Positions 1-10,957 of a DNA stretch of 64,000 bases are shown here, in pieces (within the stretch, counting starts at the first letter, position 1; every line of letters starts with the position of its first letter). The notes below the pieces were generated by a model. The model was not told where the DNA came from and ran no database searches. It saw nothing but the letters and a program-made list of their open reading frames with translations. A program made the position numbers and the translations under genes. The stretch is from Streptomyces globosus (GTDB lineage: Bacteria; Actinomycetota; Actinomycetes; Streptomycetales; Streptomycetaceae): contig NZ_CP030862.1 in assembly GCF_003325375.1 (NCBI RefSeq), forward strand, positions 5,709,501 through 5,773,500, in the 5' to 3' direction.

Positions 1-844
1 AGCGCGGGGAGACCACCGCCGCCAGCAGCCCCGGCCCCGTGTGGGCGCCGATGACCGCGCCGACCTCACTGACGTGCAGTTCCACCAGCCCGGGGATGCG
101 TTCCCGCAGCCGCTGCGCCAGCTTCTCCGCCCGCTCGGGAGCAGCCAGGTGGTGCACGGCCACGTCGACGCTCGCCGCGCCCGCCTGCTCGACCGCCAAC
201 TCCTCCAGCCGCGCGATGGCCTTGGAGGCTGTGCGCACCTTCTCCAGCATCTGGATCCGGCCGCCGTCCAGGGTGAGCAGCGGCTTGACGGCCAGGGCCG
301 AGCCGAGGAGGGCCTGTGCGGCGCCGATGCGGCCGCCGCGGCGGAGGTAGTCGAGGGTGTCCACGTAGAAGTACGCGGCCATGTCCGCGGCCCGCTTCTC
401 CGCGGCGGCCACCGCCTCGTCGAGGGAGCCGCCCGCCTCGGCGGTCTCGGCCGCCGCCAGGGCGCAGAAGCCGAGGGCCATGGCGACCATGCCGGTGTCG
501 ACGACGCGCACCGGCACCGGAGCCGTCTTCGCAGCCAGCACGGCGGCGTCGTAGGTGCCGGAGAACTCCGCGGACAGGTGCAGGCTCACGATGGCCTCTG
601 CGCCGCTCTCCGCGACCGCCCGGTAGGCCCGGACGAACTCTTCGGGGCTCGGCCGGGACGTGGTGACGGACCGGCGCTTCTGCAGCGCGAGGGCCAGGCT
701 GCGCGCCGAGATCTCGGTCCCCTCTTCGAGGGCCTCGTCGCCGAGGACCACGGTCAGCGGGACGGAGGTGATTCCGTGCCGCGCCATTGCCGGTGGGGGC
801 AGGTAGGCCGTGGAATCGGTGACGATCGCGACATGGCGGGACAT
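1..844 (-). CDS. DegV family protein (3' end cut by window)
   Basis: Starts at ATG 844 with MSRHVAIVTDSTAYLPP; the TDS triad near residue 9 is the hallmark of the DegV fold, which binds a fatty acid between two lobes. In Gram-positives DegV/FakB proteins present exogenous fatty acids to the kinase FakA; whether this copy does so is inference. Later stretches (SLHLSAELSGTYDAA, VDTGMVAMALGF, YLRRGGRIGAA) also fit the family. About 281 codons are visible and the reading frame is still open at base 1, so only a few residues at most should be missing given the usual 280-residue length. Confidence 0.88.
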   Translation of the reverse strand, partial: MSRHVAIVTDSTAYLPPPAMARHGITSVPLTVVLGDEALEEGTEISARSLALALQKRRSVTTSRPSPEEFVRAYRAVAESGAEAIVSLHLSAEFSGTYDAAVLAAKTAPVPVRVVDTGMVAMALGFCALAAAETAEAGGSLDEAVAAAEKRAADMAAYFYVDTLDYLRRGGRIGAAQALLGSALAVKPLLTLDGGRIQMLEKVRTASKAIARLEELAVEQAGAASVDVAVHHLAAPERAEKLAQRLRERIPGLVELHVSEVGAVIGAHTGPGLLAAVVSPR

Positions 845-890
845 GAGGCGGAGGTTACCGCCAGAGCGGGCGGGTCGGCAGCCCGACCCC

Positions 891-906
891 TCCCCACGCG
901 TGGGGA
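891..906. other. Perfect 16-bp palindrome between two genes
   Basis: The sequence TCCCCACGCGTGGGGA reads the same on both strands. It lies in the 117-bp gap between the DegV start and the stop of the next minus-strand gene. It could be a short terminator for the upstream gene or a dimeric regulator site in front of the DegV gene; the sequence does not decide. Confidence 0.4.
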
Positions 907-961
907 GCGGACGCAACCGCCCGCGCCCGGGACCGTCCACCGGCCCGCGGCCGGGCTCGCC

Positions 962-1735
962 TCAGGTCGTCGTTTCGGGCCGGGTGCTCTTCTGCCACGG
1001 GTACTGCGGGGCCGGCGCGGCGGGATCGAGGGCGGGAGTCTGCGAAGCCCCCCGATGTCCGCGCGGGTCCTGCCGCTCCTCGCCCCGGCCGTTCCCCCGC
1101 CCGGCCGCCGACCCGGCTGCCGGGCCCGCCGCCGCGTCCCATGCCGCTGCGGCCTCCGCGAGGTCGTCCAGGGGGTCCCGGCGCGAGGCGTAGTCCCGCA
1201 GTGCGTCCGACTCGACCTCGATCTGCGCCGACAGGGTCGACAGCTCGTCCTCGGCGAACCGGCGGGCCCGGTCGCGCGCGGCCCACCTCAGGGCGTCCGC
1301 GGACTGCGTGATCTTCGCCACCCGCTCCCGCAGGTCGGGCAGGGCCGCGGCGACCCGGGCCCGGTCGGGCTCCTGCTCCAGCCGCTTCAGCTCGTCGTCC
1401 AGCTCGTGGCCGTGCGCGCTGAGCCGCTCGAACAGGACGAGCGACTCCTTCAGCGAGGCGTCGGCCCGGGAGCCCTCCCTGAGGGCCTCCTGCGTGGTGC
1501 GCATGGACGTCCGCAGGTCCAGCCGCAGCTGGGCGAGCGAGCCGGGCACCCCGACCTGGCCGATGCTCTTCGCCTTGAGCGCGGTGTCCTCCACGGTCCG
1601 CTTGGCCTGGGTGATCGTCCGGTCCACGCCGCGCTTCGCCGCGCCGACCGCCTTGACCGTGGCCCAGGCGCCGAGGCCCAGGAGGGCGAACAGCATCACC
1701 AAGGTGAACATGATGATCAACGCGCCTGCCTCCAC
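962..1735 (-). CDS. Hypothetical membrane-anchored coiled-coil protein
   Basis: GTG start at 1735 (VEAGALIIMFTL) is chosen because a GGGGAAGGGG ribosome site lies just upstream; 257 residues. One N-terminal transmembrane helix (about residues 6-28) is followed by a long charged, Ala/Leu/Arg/Glu-rich region (about 35-210) typical of a cytoplasmic coiled coil, and a Pro/Gly/Arg-rich tail. I do not recognise a named family. It sits downstream of leuS on the same strand, beyond a strong terminator hairpin, so it probably has its own promoter. Confidence 0.7.
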   Translation of the reverse strand: MEAGALIIMFTLVMLFALLGLGAWATVKAVGAAKRGVDRTITQAKRTVEDTALKAKSIGQVGVPGSLAQLRLDLRTSMRTTQEALREGSRADASLKESLVLFERLSAHGHELDDELKRLEQEPDRARVAAALPDLRERVAKITQSADALRWAARDRARRFAEDELSTLSAQIEVESDALRDYASRRDPLDDLAEAAAAWDAAAGPAAGSAAGRGNGRGEERQDPRGHRGASQTPALDPAAPAPQYPWQKSTRPETTT

Positions 1736-1784
1736 GAGGACCCCTTCCCCTGCCGTTTTCCGTCCCCTCCACCGTAAACGCCGC

Positions 1785-1823
1785 GGGCAGGTTGGGGGTT
1801 CCCATCGAACCCCCAACCTGCCC
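1785..1823 (-). terminator. Terminator of leuS
   Basis: A perfect 17-bp inverted repeat (1785-1801 pairs with 1807-1823, 5-nt loop) lies just past the leuS stop. A second, smaller hairpin, GCCGGCC/GGCCGGC, lies at about 1855-1876, closer to the stop. Confidence 0.75.
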
Positions 1824-1881
1824 GTACGGGAAGACCCCGAGCGGCGGCGGACAAGCCGGCCCCAGAGGCCGGCCCCCACCG

Positions 1882-4752
<2,871 letters not shown>

Positions 4753-4802
4753 GTCTTCGGAAGCTCCATCGATCGTCTCTGCCGTCTCTGCCTGCCCAAA
4801 CG

Positions 4803-4877
4803 AAAAAACCCCTCGCACAGGAGGGGGAGCCGCGCCGATGCCGACCATCGCGGGGTCGGCCCTGATCAGCGCGGCTC
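4803..4877 (-). promoter_or_regulatory. Transcription attenuator in the leuS leader
   Basis: On the minus strand a stem CCCCTC/GAGGGG (4821-4826 with 4809-4814) is followed by six T residues (4808-4803), a canonical intrinsic terminator 50 bp before the leuS start. Directly upstream is a larger structure: GAGCCGCGC (4877-4869) pairs with GCGCGGCTC (4835-4827), with GCCGACC/GGTCGGC nested inside. The 5' arm of this larger stem consists of the last three codons of the leader peptide, so a translating or stalled ribosome must interfere with it. The arrangement is that of ribosome-mediated attenuation; the exact antiterminator pairing is inferred. Confidence 0.8.
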
Positions 4878-4904
4878 GGTAAGCAGAAGGCGTACGGCAC
4901 GCAT
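4866..4904 (-). CDS. leuS leader peptide (12 aa, three consecutive Leu codons)
   Basis: ATG at 4904 encodes [12 protein letters not shown] and stops at TGA 4868-4866. The three leucine codons are CTT CTG CTT (4889-4881). CTT is rare in a genome this GC-rich, and such codons make good sensors of charged tRNA-Leu. No ribosome site precedes the ATG. A -10-like TACCCT ends 6 nt before it, so the message may be leaderless. The ORF ends inside the 5' arm of the regulatory hairpin. It is too short for routine ORF calling. Identification rests on position, codons and the adjoining terminator, not on a search. Confidence 0.8.
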   Translation of the reverse strand: MRAVRLLLTEPR

Positions 4905-4958
4905 GGCGCCAGGGTACCGCAGCGGTCCCGGCGGCCGCTCGGGCGTTCCGCACAACGA

Positions 4959-4991
4959 GAAGCGGGCCACCCGATCCGGGTGGCCCGCTTC
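4959..4991 (-). terminator. Terminator of the first tRNA-Ala
   Basis: A 15-bp inverted repeat (GAAGCGGGCCACCCG and its complement) begins about 8 bp beyond the 3' end of the tRNA at 4999. Confidence 0.8.
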
Positions 4992-4998
4992 CGTACTG

Positions 4999-5071
<73 letters not shown>

Positions 5072-5135
5072 TTGCTTCTCTGCCGCCGGGCCCCTTCTCG
5101 GTTTCCCTTGCCGGTTCCCCCTGGCGACACCCAGA

Positions 5136-5163
5136 ACATTACACGGTTCCGGGCCAGGTCCAA
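5136..5163 (-). promoter_or_regulatory. Promoter of tRNA-Ala copy 1
   Basis: A -35 TTGGAC and a -10 TAATGT separated by 16 bp on the minus strand fit the principal sigma factor consensus and lie about 65 bp before the tRNA. Confidence 0.6.
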
Positions 5164-5215
5164 AAACGAGATTCCGAGCCGGTCGACATGTCCATCTTTG
5201 CCCGTTTTGCGGCAT

Positions 5216-5449
5216 CTAGGCCCGGGCGAACTGGTAGAAGCGCTTGAGCGTGCAGTGCTCGTCGAGGAGCCGGCCGTAGATCGGCTCGCCCTCCAGCTCG
5301 CGGTACGTCTCGATGGGGTCGCCCTTGATGATCAGCGCCCGTGCGCATTCCTCGCACCAGTACTGGTAGTCGGGGTTGACCGGGTCCATGTCCCGCACGA
5401 TCGGCGTGCCGTTGTTGCACCAGTCGCACCGGCGCCGGTGTGCACCCAT
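5216..5449 (-). CDS. Small zinc-ribbon protein of unknown function
   Basis: 77 residues from ATG 5449, with a GGGAGGGAG ribosome site about 10 nt upstream. Two Cys pairs, CDWC near residue 8 and CEEC near residue 32, form a probable zinc ribbon. The rest is acidic/aromatic and ends FYQFARA. It lies between two identical tRNA-Ala genes on the same strand. The function is not known to me; the size and Cys4 arrangement suggest a small nucleic-acid- or protein-binding module. A longer frame at 5139-5429 in another phase is a shadow. Confidence 0.75.
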   Translation of the reverse strand: MGAHRRRCDWCNNGTPIVRDMDPVNPDYQYWCEECARALIIKGDPIETYRELEGEPIYGRLLDEHCTLKRFYQFARA

Positions 5450-5557
5450 CCGTCAGCGACTCCCTCCCGCGTCGGGCCGTCGACTCCCCCTCCGGCCGTC
5501 CGATTCTGCCACGCGGGCGCGCGGCAGGTCAGCAAGCGCAGGCAAGGGGCAAACGCA

Positions 5558-5589
5558 AGGATCCCGCCCCCTGTTGGGGACGGGATCCT
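5558..5589 (-). terminator. Terminator of the second tRNA-Ala
   Basis: Inverted repeat AGGATCCCG/CGGGATCCT with an inner CCCC/GGGG extension ends 6 bp from the tRNA 3' end. The following tract is T-poor. Confidence 0.65.
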
Positions 5590-5594
5590 GATTG

Positions 5595-5667
<73 letters not shown>

Positions 5668-5800
5668 GCTCTCCGCCTCGCTCCCCCGTTTCCGGTGTTC
5701 CGCGCTGCGAACAAGAAGAACTTTAGCCGCGACCAGCCGGAAAGTGAAATCCGGGCCGGGGGCGCCTCTGAGACGGGCTCAGACGGGCCCCCTGCGGAGC

Positions 5801-6520
5801 TCAGTCGTCGTCGCCGAGCACGGGTTCCGGCAGCGTGCCGGCGTTGTGCTCGAGCAGGCGCCAGCCGCGGGCGCCCTCCCCCAGGACGGACCAGCAGCAG
5901 TTGGAGAGCCCGCCGAGGCTCTCCCAGTCGTGCGGCTGCAGGCCGAGCAGCCGGCCGATCGTCGTGCGGATGGTGCCGCCGTGGCTGACCACCACCAGCG
6001 TGCCGCCCTCCGGCAGCCGCCCGGCGTGCTCCAGCACCACCGGGGCCGCCCGGTCGGCGACCTCGGTCTCCAGCTCGCCGCCGCCGCGGCGCACGGGCTC
6101 GCCGCGCTTCCACGCGGCGTACTGCTCGCCGTGCTTGGCGAGGATCTCGTCGTGGGTCAGGCCCTGCCACTCGCCGGCGTACGTCTCGCGCAGCGCGGCG
6201 GTGCGGGCGACGGGCAGTCCCGTGACGGCGGCCAGCTCCGCCGCCGTGCGGGAGGCCCGCTGGAGGTCCGAGGCCACGATGGCGTCCGGCCCCAGGGAGG
6301 CCAGCAGGCGGGCGGCGCGGCGGGCCTGCGCCATACCGGTCTCGGTCAGCGGGATGTCCGTGGAGCCCTGGAAGCGGCGCTCCAGGTTCCAGGCCGTCTG
6401 GCCGTGCCGCCACAGGACGATCTTCCGGCCGGTCCGGGCCGGCCGCCCGGGGGCCGTGCCGGCGGCGGCCGCCGGCTGCTGCTGGTCCGGGCCCTTGCCC
6501 GGCTGCGTGCTCGCGCTCAG
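5801..6520 (-). CDS. Histidine phosphatase family protein
   Basis: Phosphoglycerate-mutase-like phosphatase with the catalytic RHG box in VLWRHGQTAWN and the second catalytic His in VVSHGGTIRTT. The only in-frame ATG (6334) lies after the RHG box and cannot be the true start. Reading upstream, the frame opens at CTG 6520 (reading SASTQPGKGPDQQQ), which overlaps the rsfS stop as CTGA. No ATG, GTG or TTG precedes the RHG box, so a CTG start is inferred. This gives 239 residues with a Pro/Gln/Ala-rich N-terminus. It is translationally coupled to rsfS. Substrate unknown; some actinobacterial members remove phosphates from sugar phosphates. Confidence 0.85.
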   Translation of the reverse strand: MSASTQPGKGPDQQQPAAAAGTAPGRPARTGRKIVLWRHGQTAWNLERRFQGSTDIPLTETGMAQARRAARLLASLGPDAIVASDLQRASRTAAELAAVTGLPVARTAALRETYAGEWQGLTHDEILAKHGEQYAAWKRGEPVRRGGGELETEVADRAAPVVLEHAGRLPEGGTLVVVSHGGTIRTTIGRLLGLQPHDWESLGGLSNCCWSVLGEGARGWRLLEHNAGTLPEPVLGDDD

Positions 6521-6963
6521 AACAGATCACCGTCCAGGTCGTCGTCGCCCTGCGCCTCGCGCAGCTTGGCGTACTCCTCGGCCTTGCCCTTCGTCAGCTT
6601 GGCGTCCTCGGGGAGTTCGATCTCGGGGCAGTCCTTCCACAGGCGCTCCAGCGCGTAGAAGACCCGCTCCTCGCTGTGCTGCACGTGGACGACGATGTCG
6701 ACGTAGTCGAGCAGGATCCAGCGGGCGTCGCGGTCGCCCTCGCGGCGTACCGGCTTGGCGCCGAGCTCCTTGAGGAGGCGCTCCTCGATCTCGTCGACGA
6801 TGGACTTGACCTGGCGGTCGTTGGGCGCCGAGGCGAGCAGGAAGGCGTCGGTGATCGACAGCACGTCGCTGACGTCGTACGCGATGATGTCGTGCGCGAG
6901 CCGGTCGGCCGCCGCCTGGGCGGCGGTGGTGATGAGCTCGATGGAGCGGTCCGTGGCGGTCAC
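6517..6963 (-). CDS. rsfS: Ribosomal silencing factor RsfS
   Basis: 148 residues. RsfS binds ribosomal protein L14 and blocks joining of the subunits, lowering translation during starvation or stationary phase. Family features are the N-terminal helix (ELITTAAQAAADRLAHDI), the SDVLSITDAFLLASAPNDRQV core and the DYVDIVVHVQHSEERVFYALE segment. The acidic tail DDDLDGDLF is extra. The start is ATG 6963. The gene lies between the LCP gene and the phosphatase, with 4-nt coupling to the latter. Pairing of nadD and rsfS in one neighbourhood is common in bacteria. Confidence 0.95.
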   Translation of the reverse strand: MTATDRSIELITTAAQAAADRLAHDIIAYDVSDVLSITDAFLLASAPNDRQVKSIVDEIEERLLKELGAKPVRREGDRDARWILLDYVDIVVHVQHSEERVFYALERLWKDCPEIELPEDAKLTKGKAEEYAKLREAQGDDDLDGDLF

Positions 6964-7031
6964 TGGCCATGCTTTCGGGTCGGCGGGCAGATCCCTACAA
7001 GGGTCTCATGTGCCGCCGACGCCGCCCGCGC

Positions 7032-7060
7032 CGTGCTTCCGGCCGCCGGCCGGAAGCACG
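7032..7060 (-). terminator. Hairpin directly after the LCP gene
   Basis: CGTGCTTCCGGCC and its complement form a 13-bp stem with a 3-nt loop starting immediately beyond the LCP stop codon and before rsfS. It may terminate the LCP transcript or reduce read-through into rsfS. Confidence 0.6.
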
Positions 7061-8830
7061 TCAGGAGGGCTTCCAGTCCCTGCCCAGCGTCACGACGATG
7101 TCGGCGTTGACCGGGTTCTCGCCCTTCTTCACCGCCGTCTCCGGCAGCCCCAGCGTCTTGGCGACCTCGACGGCCCGGGGCCGCTGGGCGTCGTCCTGGT
7201 AGGTGACCTGGGTCGCGGACTGCTGCCGGTCCGCCTTGCCGCCGTCGACGAAGGTGTAGCCGCCGTTGAGGAGGGCGGCCCTGGCCGCGACCTGCGCCTT
7301 GGCGTCGCCGGTGGCGTCCCGCAGGCCCACGCGCGGCGCGGCGCCGGGCTGCGCGGCGGTGAAGCTGCCGCCGAGCACCTCCTTGACCACGGTCCGGTTG
7401 GCCTCGTCCGTGAGCGAGCCGTCGGGCTTCACGCCGAGTACGTCGGTGCGGTACGCGGACCGCCCCTCCTTGGCGTGCTCGCCCAGCCTGGCCAGCATCG
7501 CGCCGAGGGTCTCGGCGCTCAGGGACGGGTCGAGGATCTGTCCCATGCTCTCCACGGTCGTCGTGGCCGACTGCGCGTCGCCGGGGATCTTGCGCAGCAC
7601 CCCATACAGCACCTGCCCGAGGCGCTCCAGCTGCTCGGCCTCCGGCTCGCCGGGGGCGCGGTGGGTGGCGTACGCGACGGCCATGGCGCCGCTCAGGTGC
7701 TGCTTCGCGCCCTGCCCCACGGCGGGGATCTTGGCGGCGTCGTCGGCCGGGATCGCGGTGTCGGTGTCGGCCTCGATGCCGCCGACGAGCTCGACGAGGT
7801 TGTCCAGGAACGGCGTGTCCAGGCGCCAGGTGCCGCCGATGCCGGTGCCGAGCACCGAGTCGAGGGACTCGCGCACGCCGAGGCCGCCCTTCTCGACGGC
7901 CTTGCCCAGGGGGGTGGCGGTGCCGTCGTCCCCGGTGACGCCGAGGGTGTTGGGCAGCAGGACGGTGGCGCCCCGGCCCGTCGTGACGTTGTCCACGAGC
8001 AGGGCGGTGGAGGTGCCGCCCTTCTTCGTGTTGTGGACATGCACGACGATCATGTCGCGCTTCTGGGGCCCGGCGGCGGTGGCGGTGCCCTTGCCGTCGG
8101 CCCCGCCGAGGAAGGGCAGCATGCCCGCCCACCAGAGGTAGCCCGCGCCCGCGACCGCGAGGAGCGCGAGGACGGCGGTCAGGGCGACGACGCGGTTGCG
8201 GCCGCGGCGGCGGGCCTCCTCGCGGCGCTCGGTGCGGCTCTCGGTGAACTTGAGCCAGTCGATGACGTCGTCGGAGTCCTCGTCCGGCTGGTCGAGGAAC
8301 GCGAACTGCTCCGTCCGGTAGCCGGCGCCGCCGCCGTCCCCGGCACCGCCTGCGTCCGCGCCGTCTGCCGCCCGGCGCGGCTCCGGGACCTGGGCGGTGT
8401 GCGGCGCTGCGGCGGCGGAGGCGGCCGGGGGCTGGGGGGCGGCCGCGGGCTGGGGGGCGGGCTGCTGGTGCGGGATCCACTGCTCGCGCAGTTGCTGCTG
8501 GTGCGCGTCCTGGCCGTACGTACCGGCCGCGGGGTACTGCTGGGGGGCGTACTGCGGGGGCGCGTACTGCTGGGGCTGCGCCGGGTAGTGCTGCTGTCCG
8601 CCGTACGAGGGGGTGCCGCCGTAGGCCGGGTCCGCGCCGTGGACGGGGTCCGGTCCGTGGTGCGGGCCCGGTCCGTGGCCGGGGTCCGCGTACCCGGTGC
8701 CCGGGTCGTGGTGGTGTGCCTGCGGGGCGGCGGGCGCGGGGCCGTACACCGGGCGCCCGTACGCGTCGTAGCCGATGAGCTGCTGCTCCCGGGCTCCGTA
8801 CGGGTCGTACGGCTCCTGTCGGTCGTTCAC
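7061..8830 (-). CDS. LytR-CpsA-Psr (LCP) family cell-wall glycopolymer ligase
   Basis: 589 residues. The first 200 are Pro/Gln/Tyr/Gly-rich, low complexity and presumably cytoplasmic. One transmembrane helix follows at about 212-234 (RVVALTAVLALLAVAGAGYLWW), then an extracellular LCP-like domain (DMIVVHVHNTKKGG, TALLVDNVTTGRG, ATVLLPNTLGV) and a C-terminal LytR_C domain (ENPVNADIVVTLG). LCP proteins transfer undecaprenyl-linked glycopolymers to peptidoglycan. By synteny this corresponds to SCO2578, which I recall as PdtA, described as a polydiglycosylphosphate transferase needed for normal sporulation. The glycosyltransferase and TagF-like genes at 16-24.5 kb would supply its substrate. The gene name is not asserted without an alignment. 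Confidence 0.85.
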   Translation of the reverse strand: MNDRQEPYDPYGAREQQLIGYDAYGRPVYGPAPAAPQAHHHDPGTGYADPGHGPGPHHGPDPVHGADPAYGGTPSYGGQQHYPAQPQQYAPPQYAPQQYPAAGTYGQDAHQQQLREQWIPHQQPAPQPAAAPQPPAASAAAAPHTAQVPEPRRAADGADAGGAGDGGGAGYRTEQFAFLDQPDEDSDDVIDWLKFTESRTERREEARRRGRNRVVALTAVLALLAVAGAGYLWWAGMLPFLGGADGKGTATAAGPQKRDMIVVHVHNTKKGGTSTALLVDNVTTGRGATVLLPNTLGVTGDDGTATPLGKAVEKGGLGVRESLDSVLGTGIGGTWRLDTPFLDNLVELVGGIEADTDTAIPADDAAKIPAVGQGAKQHLSGAMAVAYATHRAPGEPEAEQLERLGQVLYGVLRKIPGDAQSATTTVESMGQILDPSLSAETLGAMLARLGEHAKEGRSAYRTDVLGVKPDGSLTDEANRTVVKEVLGGSFTAAQPGAAPRVGLRDATGDAKAQVAARAALLNGGYTFVDGGKADRQQSATQVTYQDDAQRPRAVEVAKTLGLPETAVKKGENPVNADIVVTLGRDWKPS

Positions 8831-8856
8831 CGCGGGCCCCTCTCGTCGCCGGGAGC

Positions 8857-9474
8857 TCAGGCTCCCCGGTACAGCTCACGCTTGTCGATGTAGCGCACCA
8901 CACCGTCCGGCACCAGATACCAGACCGGGTCGCCCTGGGCCACGCGCGTGCGGCAGTCGGTGGAGGAGATGGCCAGGGCGGGCACCTCGACGAGGGAGAC
9001 GCCGCCTTCGGGCAGGCCGTCGTCGGAGAGGGCGTGGCCGGGCCGGGTCACCCCGATGAAGTGGGCGAGGGAGAAGAGCTCGTCGGCGTTGCGCCAGGTG
9101 AGGATCTGCGCGAGGGCGTCGGCGCCGGTGATGAAGAAGAGGTCGGCGTCCTGGTTGAGCGCGCTGAGGTCGCGGAGGGTGTCGATCGTGTACGTCGGCC
9201 CGCCGCGGTCGATGTCGATGCGGCTCACCGAGAACTGCGGGTTGGACGCCGTCGCGATGACGGTCATGAGGTAGCGGTCCTCGGCGGGCGACACGGCCCG
9301 GTGAGACTTCTGCCAGGGCTCGCCCGTCGGTACGAAGACCACCTCGTCGAGGTGGAACAGGGCGGCCACTTCACTGGCGGCCACCAGGTGTCCGTGGTGG
9401 ATCGGGTCGAATGTCCCGCCCATCACGCCGAGCCGGCGCTTGACCGGGCCGGTAGGCGTCTCCTGCTCTCCCAT
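8857..9474 (-). CDS. nadD: Nicotinate-nucleotide adenylyltransferase
   Basis: 205 residues; adenylylates nicotinate mononucleotide in NAD synthesis. The nucleotidyltransferase motif [12 protein letters not shown] begins near residue 19, and the C-terminal signature [27 protein letters not shown] contains the ISST box. The ATG at 9474 gives a short hydrophilic N-terminal extension, common in actinobacteria. It lies 26 bp upstream of the LCP gene, and the order nadD, LCP, rsfS, phosphatase suggests one transcription unit. Confidence 0.96.
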   Translation of the reverse strand: MGEQETPTGPVKRRLGVMGGTFDPIHHGHLVAASEVAALFHLDEVVFVPTGEPWQKSHRAVSPAEDRYLMTVIATASNPQFSVSRIDIDRGGPTYTIDTLRDLSALNQDADLFFITGADALAQILTWRNADELFSLAHFIGVTRPGHALSDDGLPEGGVSLVEVPALAISSTDCRTRVAQGDPVWYLVPDGVVRYIDKRELYRGA

Positions 9475-9545
9475 GAGCGCAGAGCCTACTGGCCCGGCCG
9501 GCTGCCGCGGACCGGGGTCGGGCGCGTGCGCGCCCGCGGGGCGGT

Positions 9546-9713
9546 TCAGCGGTCGCGGTTCAGGCGCGTGGTGACCCAGAGCATCAGGAGCAGGATGACG
9601 AGCGCGGCGCCGCCGGTGAGGTACGGGTTGAGGCTGTCGTGGTTGCCGCCGTGCTGCTCGGCCCCCTCCGAGGCGAGGAGAACCAGGGAGTGGGCGGTTG
9701 AAGTGAGGCTCAT
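9546..9713 (-). CDS. Small single-span membrane protein (55 aa)
   Basis: ATG 9713 encodes [17 protein letters not shown], a hydrophilic patch rich in His/Asn/Gly, then one transmembrane segment ([16 protein letters not shown], about residues 34-49) and a basic end, TRLNRDR. It is too short for the usual ORF length cut-off but has clear codon bias. It lies upstream of nadD and divergent from the M48 protease. The function is unknown; a topology with the C-terminus inside is expected from the positive charges. Confidence 0.75.
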   Translation of the reverse strand: MSLTSTAHSLVLLASEGAEQHGGNHDSLNPYLTGGAALVILLLMLWVTTRLNRDR

Positions 9714-9853
9714 CAGGGGGTACCTATCGAGTCGGGGAGCGGGCGGAGATCTCGCTCACATCGTATGCGGGGGCCTGGGGCACGCTCACGCCGACTCAGG
9801 CGTTGGAGAGGATAGACGCACGTGCATCCAGGTCCGATCGAGGGGGAGGCGTC

Positions 9854-10957
9854 ATGAGCGGGACGGTTTTCGAGAAGGTGCCGGCGCGCGACCGCAAGAG
9901 GTTCGAAGGCATTTCGTCGCGGGCGTACGAGCACCCGGCGGACCGGTCCGCCCTGGTGGCGCTCCGCAAGCTGAGCGGGTTCGACACGGTGTTCAAGGCG
10001 CTGAGCGGGCTGCTGCCGGAGCGCAGCCTGCGGCTGCTGTTCCTGTCGGACTCGGTGCGGGTGGGCGAGACGCAGTTCCCGCACCTGCACGAGATGCTCC
10101 GGGACGCCTGCTACATCCTGGACCTGGAGAAGGTCCCGCAGATGTACGTCCAGCAGGACCCGAAGCCGAATGCCATGTGCATCGGGCTGGACGAGCCGAT
10201 CATCGTGGTGACCACGGCCCTGGTGGAGCTCCTGGACGAGGAGGAGATGCGGGCGGTCGTGGGCCACGAGGTGGGGCACGCGCTGTCGGGCCACTCGGTG
10301 TACCGCACGGTGCTGCTGTTCCTGACGAACCTCGCGCTGAAGGTGGCCTGGATCCCGCTGGGCACGGTGGCGATCTCCGCGATCGTGACGGCGCTGCGGG
10401 AGTGGTTCCGCAAGTCGGAGCTGTCGGCGGACCGGGCGGGCCTGCTGGTCGGGCAGGACGTGAACGCCTCGATGCGCGGCCTGATGAAGATCGCGGGCGG
10501 CAACCACCTGCACGAGATGAACGTGGACGCCTTCCTCGCCCAGGCCGAGGAGTACGAGTCGAGCGGCGACCTGCGGGACTCCGTCCTGAAGATCCTCAAC
10601 ATGCTGCCGCGGACGCACCCCTTCACCGCGGTGCGGGCGGCCGAGCTGAAGAAGTGGTCGCAGAGCCGGGACTACCAGCGGATCATGGACGGCCACTACC
10701 CGAAGCGCGACGAGGACAAGGACGCCTCGGTGGCGGACTCCTTCCGGCAGTCGGCCGCGCACTACGCGGACTCGGTGCGCACGAGCCGGGATCCGCTGAT
10801 GAAGCTGGTGGGCGGCATCGCGGGCGGGACGGCCGACCTGGGCGGCCGGCTGCGGGACAAGTTCACCGGCGCGGCCGGCTCCGGGGCGGCGTCCGCCTCC
10901 GGTCCGGCGGGCGCGGCCGGCGGCGAGGCCGGGGAGGGCGCTACGGGGCGGGGCTGA
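9854..10957 (+). CDS. M48 family metalloprotease (HtpX-like)
   Basis: 367 residues from ATG 9854, chosen for its GGGGGAGG ribosome site; an in-frame ATG at 9803 lacks one. The zinc site HEVGH is at about residues 138-142 and the third ligand Glu lies in the SELSADRAG segment near 190. Two hydrophobic stretches after HEVGH (VLLFLTNLALKVAWIPLG and the segment following it) make it a membrane protease. Family members degrade membrane or misfolded envelope proteins. The C-terminus is Gly/Ala-rich. The last 17 bp overlap the 3' end of the opposite-strand gene, so the two are convergent. Confidence 0.93.
   Translation: MSGTVFEKVPARDRKRFEGISSRAYEHPADRSALVALRKLSGFDTVFKALSGLLPERSLRLLFLSDSVRVGETQFPHLHEMLRDACYILDLEKVPQMYVQQDPKPNAMCIGLDEPIIVVTTALVELLDEEEMRAVVGHEVGHALSGHSVYRTVLLFLTNLALKVAWIPLGTVAISAIVTALREWFRKSELSADRAGLLVGQDVNASMRGLMKIAGGNHLHEMNVDAFLAQAEEYESSGDLRDSVLKILNMLPRTHPFTAVRAAELKKWSQSRDYQRIMDGHYPKRDEDKDASVADSFRQSAAHYADSVRTSRDPLMKLVGGIAGGTADLGGRLRDKFTGAAGSGAASASGPAGAAGGEAGEGATGRG

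Noticed and set aside
41-1777. Long open frame on the plus strand
   Set aside because: It runs through the DegV and coiled-coil genes on the opposite strand; the composition (Gly/Arg/Ala/Leu noise) is the mirror of minus-strand codon bias in high-GC DNA.
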